Shown here in pieces: positions 1 through 5,840 of a stretch of DNA of 7,091 nt (positions are counted from its first letter, which is position 1; each line of letters begins with the position of its first letter). The notes below the pieces were generated by a model. That model ran no database searches and was not told the DNA's origin. It saw only the letters and a program-made list of their open reading frames with translations. The stretch is from an uncultured Flavobacteriales bacterium. Lineage in GTDB: Bacteria; Bacteroidota; Bacteroidia; Flavobacteriales_D; Crocinitomicaceae. The position numbers and the translations under genes were made by a program. The stretch covers positions 1 to 7,091 of the forward strand of contig CAIUKX010000296.1 of NCBI GenBank assembly GCA_903899795.1. Reading direction: 5' to 3'.

Positions 1-42
1 GATTAAATGAAATTAATGTATTCGGTTCAAATATAACTTACG

Positions 43-71
43 GATTAATTTAACTACAGATTAAATTAATC
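43..71. repeat. 11-bp perfect inverted repeat
   Basis: GATTAATTTAA at 43-53 is the exact reverse complement of TTAAATTAATC at 61-71, with a 7-nt spacer. There is no T-tract beside it, so it does not look like a terminator. It could be a binding site for a dimeric protein. In DNA this AT-rich, chance repeats of this size are possible. Confidence 0.5.
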
Positions 72-82
72 ATTAACCAAAC

Positions 83-112
83 AATAACAGAATTGTTATT
101 ATTTGATAACAA
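83..112. repeat. Three TAACA-type half sites, alternating orientation
   Basis: AATAACA (83-89) pairs with TGTTATT (94-100). TTGTTAT (93-99) pairs with ATAACAA (106-112). The central copy can therefore pair with either neighbour. The spacing resembles an operator cluster, perhaps for the nearby XRE-like protein, but no promoter element can be fixed with certainty. Confidence 0.35.
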
Positions 113-321
113 ATGATTTAAGGAAATGTGTTTTTCTTCATAATTATTTTTTTAGGGATAACATTTTTTGATTAATTGGTTACATATTATTAGTTCATTT
201 AACGAAAATATTTTTAAAAACTATTTATTAGTAATACTTAATTAATTGATATACAGTAATATGTATTGAAGTATTGTTTTTTATTATTGATAAAACTAAT
301 TAAAAAATATAAATACGGAAT

Positions 322-588
322 ATGTTCCGCATTTTAAAAAAGAGGATTATTGAATTTCAGCCCATGGACAGGGTTGAGTTGACAGTGAAATTATGTAGGT
401 ATATACACCAAAATTTTAGGTCGAAATATAAATCAAATCGAGATTTTGCACTAAGCTGTGGAATCGATGAAAAGACGGTTAGATTGATTCAACAAGAAAA
501 ATATAATTTGTCACTCAATTTATTCAAACAAATTTGTGAATCCCAAAATGTTCAAATGAGTTCTGTACTTATTGAAATAGGAGAGTGA
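322..588 (+). CDS. Small XRE-like helix-turn-helix regulator
   Basis: This is an 88-residue protein that is mostly one DNA-binding domain. Residues about 40-64 read as a helix-turn-helix: a helix with RDFALSCGI, then the recognition helix starting at DEKTVRLI. The arrangement fits small Cro/CI (XRE) family repressors. It is the only gene of the element on the plus strand and converges on the amidase gene. It could repress the leftward genes or control lysogeny-like maintenance, but that is inference from position. The start is uncertain. The ATG at 322 lies inside a small inverted repeat (CGGAA 316-320, TTCCG 325-329). The ATG at 364 would give a 74-residue protein that keeps the whole HTH. 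Neither has a good Shine-Dalgarno sequence at normal distance; the AGAGG at 341-345 lies too far from 364. Confidence 0.7.
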   Translation: MFRILKKRIIEFQPMDRVELTVKLCRYIHQNFRSKYKSNRDFALSCGIDEKTVRLIQQEKYNLSLNLFKQICESQNVQMSSVLIEIGE

Positions 589-610
589 TTTGTGGCTAGA
601 ATTCATTACA

Positions 611-689
611 TTTTTTCCTGGTAAAAGGTTATTCACCACCAGTCTATATGGTGAATATTAGGGCCATTATACCTTTTACCAAGAAAAAA
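611..689. repeat. Nested inverted repeat between convergent genes
   Basis: The outer arms are 19 bp (611-629 and 671-689), complementary at 18 of 19 positions. The one mismatch (C618 opposite A682) becomes a G-U wobble in minus-strand RNA. An inner perfect 9-bp hairpin (TATTCACCA 630-638 with TGGTGAATA 649-657) abuts the left outer arm. A 13-nt unpaired segment (658-670) remains on one side only. The T/A runs are inside the stem and no U-tract follows it on either strand, so it is not a standard intrinsic terminator. It could still end or protect both convergent transcripts, or act as a folded DNA site. Confidence 0.8.
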
Positions 690-695
690 CGAAAT

Positions 696-1319
696 TTAAT
701 TTAATGTTTGAATTATATTAATCAATTCTTTTTGTGGATGGCAATCCGATTTATCTTTTCGGAAAGAAACATGTGTATAGATACCAGGATTTCCTTTGAG
801 GGCATTTTCACATAATTCCCACATTTCGGGTTTGTAAGTTTTGGGAATAAAGTAAGCAGTACATAAGTATTGCAAAAGTTCTTTCAAGCTATATAACTGA
901 GCATCCGTGTATCTTTGATAATAACAACTCCCTCGAAATGGAATTTCATATACTTCAACATCATTATATTGAATCTCCTGATCAAGGCAGTTGTAGAATT
1001 TATCCTCTTTTTTTGTCAACGGTCCCCAATTACACAGTTCAATTCCTACGGATTGTTGATTTAACTTTACGTTATTCGGTTCATGAGTACCTAAATGATG
1101 AGCCCAGTACATACTGCTGAAAGTTTGATACATGACACCTTGTCGATCTATTACAAAGGCAACACCTATTCTTTCTTGAGTTACTTTCCATCCGTCGATT
1201 ACATTAGGAGCACTTCCATTGCTAACAGTATGATGAATAACAATCTGTTTTTTTTGAAATTGTTGCTTGTAGTATTGCGTTTCGTCTAAAAACCGGGTTA
1301 TTATTTTTTGAATTTTCAT
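696..1319 (-). CDS. N-acetylmuramoyl-L-alanine amidase (Amidase_2 type), endolysin-like
   Basis: This 207-residue protein resembles zinc amidases that cut the bond between N-acetylmuramic acid and the peptide stem of peptidoglycan. The family core is recognisable: IVIHHT at residues 26-31 (first zinc histidine, H29), WAHHLG at 72-77, VGIEL at 91-95, and THVSFR followed by SDCHP near the C terminus (H183 and D192/C193/H194 as likely remaining zinc ligands). There is no signal peptide, lipobox or cell-wall-binding domain, so it is expected in the cytoplasm, like many phage endolysins. No holin was seen beside it. It is the last gene of the leftward operon, 35 bp after the ATPase gene. It may serve host lysis, or wall opening during transfer; the sequence does not decide. 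Family assignment is confident, biological role is not. Confidence 0.85.
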   Translation of the reverse strand: MKIQKIITRFLDETQYYKQQFQKKQIVIHHTVSNGSAPNVIDGWKVTQERIGVAFVIDRQGVMYQTFSSMYWAHHLGTHEPNNVKLNQQSVGIELCNWGPLTKKEDKFYNCLDQEIQYNDVEVYEIPFRGSCYYQRYTDAQLYSLKELLQYLCTAYFIPKTYKPEMWELCENALKGNPGIYTHVSFRKDKSDCHPQKELINIIQTLN

Positions 1320-1354
1320 TATCTAATTTTTTTAATGTTTTGAGACTTTCGTTT

Positions 1355-1978
1355 TTATTTTCTTTTATCTGGAATTGATTTATCGAATGCGATGAGGTTG
1401 TACATTTCGCGAAGTCTTGATCGAACTCGCTGACCGTATAATACTTCTAATTCTTCAGCATTGAGATTTGTTGTCCCATGAGTAGGTATTTTCATTTGTG
1501 TAAAGATTTCATACCGGAACAATAAGATCTCTCCCATGGTATTGCATTCGTTTCCAAAATGCTTTTGATTTTTTTCAATACCCAGATCATCGAAACAATA
1601 GACTTTTAATGATTTTCCGTATTTCAAAATGACTGGATATCCTTGATTTATGAATTCGAAAGTGATCTCTCGGGTTGACTTTATGATGAGTTGTCTGTCA
1701 GGAGAAAAAAAAGGCTTAATAATGGTCATTAAACTTGTTTTACCGCATCCGACCGGACCCAGTAATAAAATACCTTTGTTGATACTAAAGTTGTGTTTAA
1801 AACAGTTTTCTTCATCACCAATTGCATAGATCAATAATTTGTAAATGATTTCGGCATCCTCTTTCCTAATTTTGAAGTGTGGACCGTATTTTTGTTTTCC
1901 GATTTTGTCTAAATACATGAGACAAGCTTTAAAGTTGTAGTATTTCACATTGTTTTGAATACTGAATAATTCTTCCAT
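1355..1978 (-). CDS. DnaC-like AAA+ ATPase, probable helicase loader
   Basis: This is a 207-residue P-loop ATPase. Residues 74-81 form Walker A (GPVGCGKT). Residues 126-133 (VYCFDDLG) form Walker B. THGTTNLN at 167-173 fits the sensor 1 region. YGQRVRSRLREM at 181-192 matches the arginine-rich end seen in DnaC/IstB-type proteins, where an arginine contacts the neighbouring subunit's ATP. The family loads the replicative DnaB helicase at origins, or acts as a transposition regulator in IS21 elements. Here the gene directly follows the initiator-like gene (44 bp apart) and no transposase is present, which favours helicase loading, in the manner of lambda P after lambda O. The N-terminal 60 residues are probably the partner-binding part. 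Likely cotranscribed with its neighbours. Confidence 0.82.
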   Translation of the reverse strand: MEELFSIQNNVKYYNFKACLMYLDKIGKQKYGPHFKIRKEDAEIIYKLLIYAIGDEENCFKHNFSINKGILLLGPVGCGKTSLMTIIKPFFSPDRQLIIKSTREITFEFINQGYPVILKYGKSLKVYCFDDLGIEKNQKHFGNECNTMGEILLFRYEIFTQMKIPTHGTTNLNAEELEVLYGQRVRSRLREMYNLIAFDKSIPDKRK

Positions 1979-2022
1979 GATTTACTTTTTGAAGTGAGTA
2001 TAATTTTGAACTTTAGAGTTCT

Positions 2023-2871
2023 CTAAAGAGGGATGCCATAATCTTTTTCAGAATCAACATGTAGATTGCTTGGTGGATGGTTCTGTTTTGGAAGATTGAA
2101 TTTTTCATAATTGATGATCCAATTGTTGGCTGCAGCTTTCCAGTTTTTCATCGGAGCGTTATTACCAATTTTCCAACCTTTCGATTCGAAGTAATTGAAA
2201 AATTTTTCCGCTTCAATTTCCGGTTTACTTTTTTCCTGAAAATATTCAAGAACTTCGCTCAAATTTGGAGGAACAAATTTTGACCTATTCGAACTTCTTT
2301 TTGAAGAAAAATCACCTTCAAATTTTACCTCTTTGATTGGTTCACAAAATTCATTTTGTGGTTTATCAAAGTTTAAATGTTTGTTATTGTTTATATGTTT
2401 ATATAAAGGCTCGTTTTGAAGTTCATTTTTGGGACGATCATGTCCATATTTGGGACGTACAAGTTCATAATTGGGACTCTGGTGTCCCATGAGAAGTTTA
2501 CCAGTGGGACTGTCATGTTCATATTTGGGACGGTAATCTGATTTTTGAGTATTGGTTATTTGATCTATTGTAAGCATGATGATCTTACTTCCGATGTGCG
2601 GACTTCTTGAAGGGAAATAGTCGATATACCTAAAATCGTGAAGTTCTTTGATTGTCCGGTGGTAGGTTGATTTCGAGGAAATTTTTGCCATCTGCATAAG
2701 TTCAGTTCTAATAATTAATAAGGGTGAATAAAATCTACTTAGATTCCACATTTGAAACATGGCCATATAGAGGCTGATATGAGTAGGTTTCAATCGGTTG
2801 TCATCGGTGAATAGTAGATGTATCGAACATTGATGTTTGATATAATTGACCGAAGCATCGTAGTTACCCAT
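2023..2871 (-). CDS. Replication-initiator-like protein (lambda O / DnaD-like layout)
   Basis: This 282-residue protein has three parts. Residues about 1-105 look like a winged helix-turn-helix, with TELMQMAKISSKSTYHRTIK around 56-75 as the likely DNA-reading part. Residues about 108-195 are a low-complexity linker. Residues about 197-255 form a C-terminal domain with the pattern EVLEYF, then AEKFFNYFESKGWKIG, then MKNWKAAANNWI, which recurs in phage replisome organisers. The linker contains five short repeats at residues 114-152 (RPKYEHD, SPTGKLLMGHQ, SPNYELV, RPKYGHD, RPKNELQ). These are the translation of DNA repeats that look like origin iterons. The start codon follows the upstream HTH stop codon by one base, so translation is probably coupled. 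The helicase-loader gene follows. Initiation of element replication is the inferred role; a transcription regulator is the main alternative. Confidence 0.72.
   Translation of the reverse strand: MGNYDASVNYIKHQCSIHLLFTDDNRLKPTHISLYMAMFQMWNLSRFYSPLLIIRTELMQMAKISSKSTYHRTIKELHDFRYIDYFPSRSPHIGSKIIMLTIDQITNTQKSDYRPKYEHDSPTGKLLMGHQSPNYELVRPKYGHDRPKNELQNEPLYKHINNNKHLNFDKPQNEFCEPIKEVKFEGDFSSKRSSNRSKFVPPNLSEVLEYFQEKSKPEIEAEKFFNYFESKGWKIGNNAPMKNWKAAANNWIINYEKFNLPKQNHPPSNLHVDSEKDYGIPL
2343..2360. repeat. Short inverted repeat beside the AT-rich tract
   Basis: CACAAAA at 2343-2349 is the reverse complement of TTTTGTG at 2354-2360, with a 4-nt loop. It lies inside the initiator gene on the far side of the AT-rich tract from the iterons, the place where the lambda origin also carries an inverted repeat. 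A 7-bp match alone could be chance. Confidence 0.45.
2415..2531 (-). repeat. Iteron-like array, five 21-bp-type direct repeats
   Basis: GGGAC ends the units at 2435, 2456, 2477, 2510 and 2531, giving spacings of 21, 21, 33 and 21 bp. The shared 15-bp core on the plus strand is GTTCATATTTGGGAC. The units ending at 2435, 2456, 2477 and 2531 differ from it at no more than one position. The unit ending at 2510 is diverged and carries 12 extra bases before it. The 21-bp step equals two helical turns, which places binding sites on one DNA face, and also seven codons, which keeps the reading frame. Confidence 0.85.
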
Positions 2872-2872
2872 T

Positions 2873-3166
2873 TTAACGAGTGTTTCTCATGTTCTTTTTA
2901 ATCAATTGTTCGATTTCTTCTCTAGGATATAGAATTACCCCACCAATTTTAGAATAGGGAATGGTACCATTGATTCTCAGGTTCTGAAGAGTTCCTGGAG
3001 AAATCTTCAGCATTTTTTGAATTTGGTGTGATTTAAGCAAGAGATCCAGTGATTGAACTGAAGTTGACGGTTGATTAAAATTGCTTTGGAATAACTCTTT
3101 TAATTCCGTCATTAATTCTATTCGGAATTGTTCCAAATCTTCTTGTGTAATGATGTTTGCTGCCAT
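2873..3166 (-). CDS. Small helix-turn-helix protein, excisionase-like
   Basis: This is a 97-residue protein. Residues about 1-35 are acidic and amphipathic, probably a helix used for oligomerisation. Residues about 44-92 form a MerR/excisionase-type winged HTH: LLKSHQIQKMLKISPGTLQNL, then NGTIPYSKIGGVILYPREEIEQLI, the wing and last helix typical of the HTH_17 group. Small proteins of this type act as directionality factors for tyrosine integrases or as regulators in Bacteroidetes mobile elements; Xis2c of CTnDOT is a comparable case. It is first in the leftward operon, overlapping neither neighbour but ending one base before the initiator start. A large palindrome sits just upstream, so the operon is probably controlled there. 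Excisionase versus operon regulator cannot be decided here. Confidence 0.75.
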   Translation of the reverse strand: MAANIITQEDLEQFRIELMTELKELFQSNFNQPSTSVQSLDLLLKSHQIQKMLKISPGTLQNLRINGTIPYSKIGGVILYPREEIEQLIKKNMRNTR

Positions 3167-3192
3167 AATTTAGTATTTGAATTATTATGGTG

Positions 3193-3200
3193 CAAAGTTG
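3193..3200 (-). promoter_or_regulatory. Possible Bacteroidetes -7 promoter box for the HTH-initiator operon
   Basis: The minus strand reads CAACTTTG here, one mismatch from the Bacteroidetes -7 consensus TAnnTTTG. It would start transcription about 20-25 bases before the HTH start codon. No clear -33 TTTG box is present. The region where it would lie overlaps the large inverted repeat at 3210-3256, which would suit control by an activator or repressor. Confidence 0.3.
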
Positions 3201-3209
3201 TTTTGGGTG

Positions 3210-3256
3210 TGAAAATATTTTAACACAGGTGTAACACATGTGTTAAAATATTTTCA
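3210..3256. promoter_or_regulatory. Large palindromic operator candidate upstream of the HTH operon
   Basis: The arms at 3210-3227 and 3239-3256 are perfect 18-bp reverse complements with an 11-nt spacer. The spacer holds a further copy of the arm's inner word, so TAACACA occurs at 3221-3227 and 3232-3238, and inverted as TGTGTTA at 3239-3245. Positions 3232-3245 are themselves a 14-bp perfect palindrome. It sits between rteC and the excisionase-like gene. In CTnDOT, RteC binds inverted half-sites upstream of the xis2c promoter, so this is a natural candidate RteC site. No U-tract follows, which argues against a terminator for rteC. Confidence 0.7.
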
Positions 3257-3348
3257 AAATTTGTGGTGATTTGATATTTTTTGTATCGAATTGATTGTTG
3301 AATTTTACCGGAAAATTAATTCATGATTGAGTTTACTAATTTAATTCC

Positions 3349-4197
3349 TCATCTATTTTTTTTTTCAAGTGTCATTTTCATTAAATCGATAAATTTTAGG
3401 GTATTGTTTTTTCTGTTTTTGATTCCTAAAAATGTTCGGTAAAGCTGATTGATTTGAATGTTAAAAGCATTCTCAAAACATTCCGCAATGTCTTTAACAT
3501 CAGCGGTTCCATTGTTAACCATTCCTGTAAAGAATAAACCGTAAATCACTTCGACAAGTGCTGTTTGCGGACCTGTCCAGTTAAGCACATTATCTGCACA
3601 TGTGGTAAGACCTGTGTTGTTTTTTTTAGTGGAAAATAGTAATGAAGGATTTCTTAGACTTTCTAATTGCTGGTTCAATTCTATTTCCAACATTTCATAC
3701 GCCTGTACTAGAGCAATTCTATGATCGTACCCTGTGCCATAATCATAATCTATTTCACATGAATAGCATTCATGAATTGGGATTTCCAACGCATTTTTCC
3801 TGATGAAATATTTTTGATCGAAATCGGTTTTCCCGGAACGTAAGTATTGAATGAAAAATGTATTTGCTAGAAAGTATTTTGTTATGGTGTCTAGTTCGCT
3901 GCTGATATGTGCTTTTTTTTGCTCGATGCTGCCTAAAGGTTTCTCTAGGTCTATTTGGTACATCTTTTTGTAGTAAATCCATTTTGAAACTATTTTTGGC
4001 TTCAGGACTTTGAAGAAATAAATTTCTTCATCCGAATTGACAAATGGATGATCATCCATGTACTTTTTGAGCTTGGCCAAACCAGCTTCGATGCTGATGA
4101 TAATATTTGGTGTGCTGCTAGTAGTAGGTTTGTTACGTTTTAGTTCTTCAATTTGTGCATCAATATCATTGCACAAATGAGTAAAATAATTACGCAT
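3349..4197 (-). CDS. rteC: RteC-family regulatory protein
   Basis: This 282-residue protein has the features of the RteC family, known from the Bacteroides conjugative transposon CTnDOT, where RteC activates the excision genes. Recognisable segments include the central YFLANTFFIQYLRSG followed by DQKYFIR (residues about 108-132), the C-Y-S-C-E-I-D-Y-D segment near 144-152, and LVEVIYGLFFTGMVNNGTADVKDIAECFENAF near 215-246. The C-terminal NQLYRTFLGIKNRKNNTLKFIDLM would form the DNA-binding end. The N-terminal half is a predicted coiled, charged helical region. It lies between the integrase and the excisionase-like gene, as expected for a regulator of excision. No two-component RteA/RteB pair is visible, so its own control probably differs from CTnDOT. 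The name denotes the family, not proven orthology. Confidence 0.85.
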   Translation of the reverse strand: MRNYFTHLCNDIDAQIEELKRNKPTTSSTPNIIISIEAGLAKLKKYMDDHPFVNSDEEIYFFKVLKPKIVSKWIYYKKMYQIDLEKPLGSIEQKKAHISSELDTITKYFLANTFFIQYLRSGKTDFDQKYFIRKNALEIPIHECYSCEIDYDYGTGYDHRIALVQAYEMLEIELNQQLESLRNPSLLFSTKKNNTGLTTCADNVLNWTGPQTALVEVIYGLFFTGMVNNGTADVKDIAECFENAFNIQINQLYRTFLGIKNRKNNTLKFIDLMKMTLEKKNR

Positions 4198-4220
4198 AAA
4201 TAACCTATTAAATTCATATT

Positions 4221-4243
4221 TGTTGAATTTGTATCATTCAACA
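4221..4243. promoter_or_regulatory. 8-bp inverted repeat just upstream of rteC
   Basis: TGTTGAAT (4221-4228) and ATTCAACA (4236-4243) are perfect reverse complements with a 7-nt spacer, 24-46 bases in front of the rteC start codon. The position suits an operator or a hairpin in the 5' leader. No function can be assigned. Confidence 0.45.
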
Positions 4244-4260
4244 TTATTTCAACTAAATCA

Positions 4261-4305
4261 TTTCAAATGTTAATGATAGTTAGCGCTATTTTTTAACTTT
4301 TGAAA
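4261..4305. repeat. 13-bp imperfect inverted repeat upstream of rteC
   Basis: The arms at 4261-4273 (TTTCAAATGTTAA) and 4293-4305 (TTAACTTTTGAAA) are complementary at 12 of 13 positions. The 19-nt centre holds a small palindrome, AGCGCT, at 4282-4287. It lies about 65-110 bp ahead of rteC, in the 286-bp gap behind the integrase gene. Candidate regulator or integrase binding site. Confidence 0.5.
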
Positions 4306-4432
4306 TAAAATTTGTTGTCAAATATGTTAATCAGATAATTTACAGTAGTAGTATATATTATCACTTGAGTGAAATGCATAGATTGTTGATTAAAGTATAT
4401 GAAATTCCGATTTAGTAAATGAAGTTTTGGAA

Positions 4433-4467
4433 GGTAAAATGATTCAATGAGTTTGAATCACTTTACC
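4433..4467 (-). terminator. Hairpin after the integrase gene, possible terminator
   Basis: The arms at 4433-4446 and 4454-4467 form a 14-bp stem with a 7-nt loop. The only imperfect pair is a G-U wobble when read as minus-strand RNA. It begins 17 bases past the integrase stop codon. No run of U follows on the minus strand, so termination is possible but not classical. It could also shield the 3' end of the integrase mRNA. Confidence 0.45.
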
Positions 4468-4483
4468 GATAATTTAGTTGAAA

Positions 4484-5737
4484 TTAACTTGTTAATTTCA
4501 CGATTTTTGGTGTTTTGTTTAATTTTTCTCTAAGTAACTTCATTTCGTCACTGACTTTTTGCTCGACAACCTTTGCATAGATTTGAGTCGTCCGGATACT
4601 GGTATGTCCTAACATTGAACTCACGGATTCAATTGGAACACCATTAGCTAGTGTAATTGTTGTAGCAAACGTATGGCGAGCAATATGAGTTGTAATACGC
4701 TTGTTAATGTGACAGATGTCTGCTATTTCTTTTAAATATCCATTGTATCTCTGGTTACTATTTACTGGAAGCAGTTTATTGTATTTTAGACAATACGGAT
4801 GATCTTTGTATTTATTGATTATTCGAAGTGGGATTGGCAGTAAAGGAACACTTTCCTTTGTACCAGTTTTTTGCCTGTTTTTCTTTAACCAATATTCACC
4901 ATCTAAACCAACTGTTACAGCATTGTTTTCGAAGTCTAAAACATCTGCATATGCAAAGCCTGTATAACAGCAGAATACGAAAACATCGCGGACCTCTTCT
5001 AATCTAGGAATCGATATTTTTTTATTCATTATTGTGTTCAATTCATCCTGGTTCAAAATTTGAATTTCAGGATTAGTGTACAAGCATTTAAATTGATTCA
5101 ATGGATTTACTTGAATCCAGTCTAGACCTATTGACATATTTAAGATCTTTTTTAGAATCTTGATGTATTTATGTGCAGTGTTTCTATGGATTCTATCATG
5201 TGTCAAAAGATAGTGTTCAAAGTCAGTGGCAAATGATAATTTAATATCGACCAATGATTTGTCCTTCAATTTATATGCGTGACTAATAAAAGACTCTATT
5301 TTCTTTTTACTTATTTGATACCTTACTAATGTTTTCAAAGAGGTTTTACCGATTTCAACCATTTCTGCCATTTTTAGATTATGGTATTCGAATGCTTGAA
5401 GTATTGTTTTTTGTTCAGGTAAATTCTCTTTTCCGACCAATTTTTGTTTGATGATATCGGGGGTAGGTATAAAATTTTCTAATGATAATTGTAGGTGTAT
5501 GTTTTCTATTTCACCTAACAATAGGCGTATTTGTTGATTGATAATTCTAGCTTCTTCGTTGTTCCCTTTTACTGATTGGGAGTCGGGATTCCATTTCTCT
5601 GGAGCAATGGATTTTCTTGTTGAAATTTCCGTTCTCTTTCCATCAATTGTAATGCGAATGTAAATAGGCGCTTGACCGTTTTTGATTTTAGCTTTGTTTT
5701 GCCAAACCAGGGTGTTGAAGGTGTAATTTAATTTCAT
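4484..5737 (-). CDS. Bacteroidetes-type tyrosine recombinase (integrase)
   Basis: This is a 417-residue site-specific integrase of full family length. Residues 1-95 form the arm-binding domain (TLVWQNKAKIKNGQAPIYIR and the TRKSIAPEKWNP segment). Residues about 110-215 are the SAM-like core-binding domain. Residues about 225-395 form the catalytic domain. Catalytic residues seen are K290 (QKTGT), H351 and R354 (HIARH), H378 (LGHTS) and the nucleophile Y387 (QIYAK). The first catalytic arginine is absent: the usual TGLR motif reads TGFA at 259-262. IntDOT of CTnDOT and relatives also lack this arginine, so the enzyme is probably active. It should cut and rejoin the element's attachment sites. 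It lies nearest the right-hand host junction, as integrases usually do. The AAAGAAAG just before the ATG supports the start. Confidence 0.93.
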   Translation of the reverse strand: MKLNYTFNTLVWQNKAKIKNGQAPIYIRITIDGKRTEISTRKSIAPEKWNPDSQSVKGNNEEARIINQQIRLLLGEIENIHLQLSLENFIPTPDIIKQKLVGKENLPEQKTILQAFEYHNLKMAEMVEIGKTSLKTLVRYQISKKKIESFISHAYKLKDKSLVDIKLSFATDFEHYLLTHDRIHRNTAHKYIKILKKILNMSIGLDWIQVNPLNQFKCLYTNPEIQILNQDELNTIMNKKISIPRLEEVRDVFVFCCYTGFAYADVLDFENNAVTVGLDGEYWLKKNRQKTGTKESVPLLPIPLRIINKYKDHPYCLKYNKLLPVNSNQRYNGYLKEIADICHINKRITTHIARHTFATTITLANGVPIESVSSMLGHTSIRTTQIYAKVVEQKVSDEMKLLREKLNKTPKIVKLTS

Positions 5738-5840
5738 CTTTCTTTCTAAGATTTTGGTAACTAATTGTTACTAGATTAATACAATATTTTAGTTGTATCA
5801 ATGTTCGTCTAAGCCAATAAAATCAGTAGATTCTGTAAAA

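Larger units (their letters stand above)
1..321. other. AT-rich non-coding stretch left of the XRE-like gene
   Basis: No convincing coding region was found on either strand in these 321 bases. The stretch is very AT-rich with many ATTAAT-type words. It contains a perfect 11-bp inverted repeat (43-53 with 61-71) and a cluster of three TAACA-type half sites (83-112). It probably holds the promoter of the rightward HTH gene. It may be the left flank of the mobile element or its interior; no copy of the right-end sequence long enough to mark an attachment site was seen. Confidence 0.6.
2343..2531 (-). other. Candidate replication origin inside the initiator gene
   Basis: Read along the coding strand, this segment has an iteron array (2531 down to 2415), then an AT-rich tract (2408 down to 2361, 8 G/C in 48 bases), then a short inverted repeat (2360 to 2343). 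The lambda origin inside gene O has the same three parts in the same order. The AT-rich tract would be the unwinding element. The adjacent helicase-loader gene supports the reading. The claim rests on layout; activity is not shown. Confidence 0.6.

Noticed and set aside
20..27. ATTCGGTT shared with 5840-5847 as a possible attachment core
   Set aside because: Eight bases is too short in this composition; flanks do not match, and the copy at 5840 is part of an inverted repeat that explains it.
121..127. AGGAAAT shared with 6013-6019 at the broken end of the transporter gene
   Set aside because: A 7-bp match with no matching flanks is expected by chance between two AT-rich regions.
611..689. 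Integron attC site
   Set aside because: The asymmetric fold is superficially similar, but no conserved attC core triplets or integron integrase were seen.
938..1289. Plus-strand open frames of 60 and 64 codons opposite the amidase gene
   Set aside because: They lie wholly antisense to a well-supported zinc amidase gene, overlap each other, and show no recognisable domain.
2077..2283. Plus-strand open frame of 68 codons opposite the initiator C-terminal domain
   Set aside because: It is antisense to a conserved-looking domain and its phenylalanine-rich product is what reverse reading of lysine/glutamate codons gives.
2415..2531. CRISPR array
   Set aside because: Units are 21 bp with no spacers between them, lie in frame inside a protein gene, and no cas gene is near.
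3770..3982. Minus-strand open frame of 70 codons inside rteC in another frame
   Set aside because: It is fully contained in the rteC coding region, and its composition is that of an out-of-frame reading.
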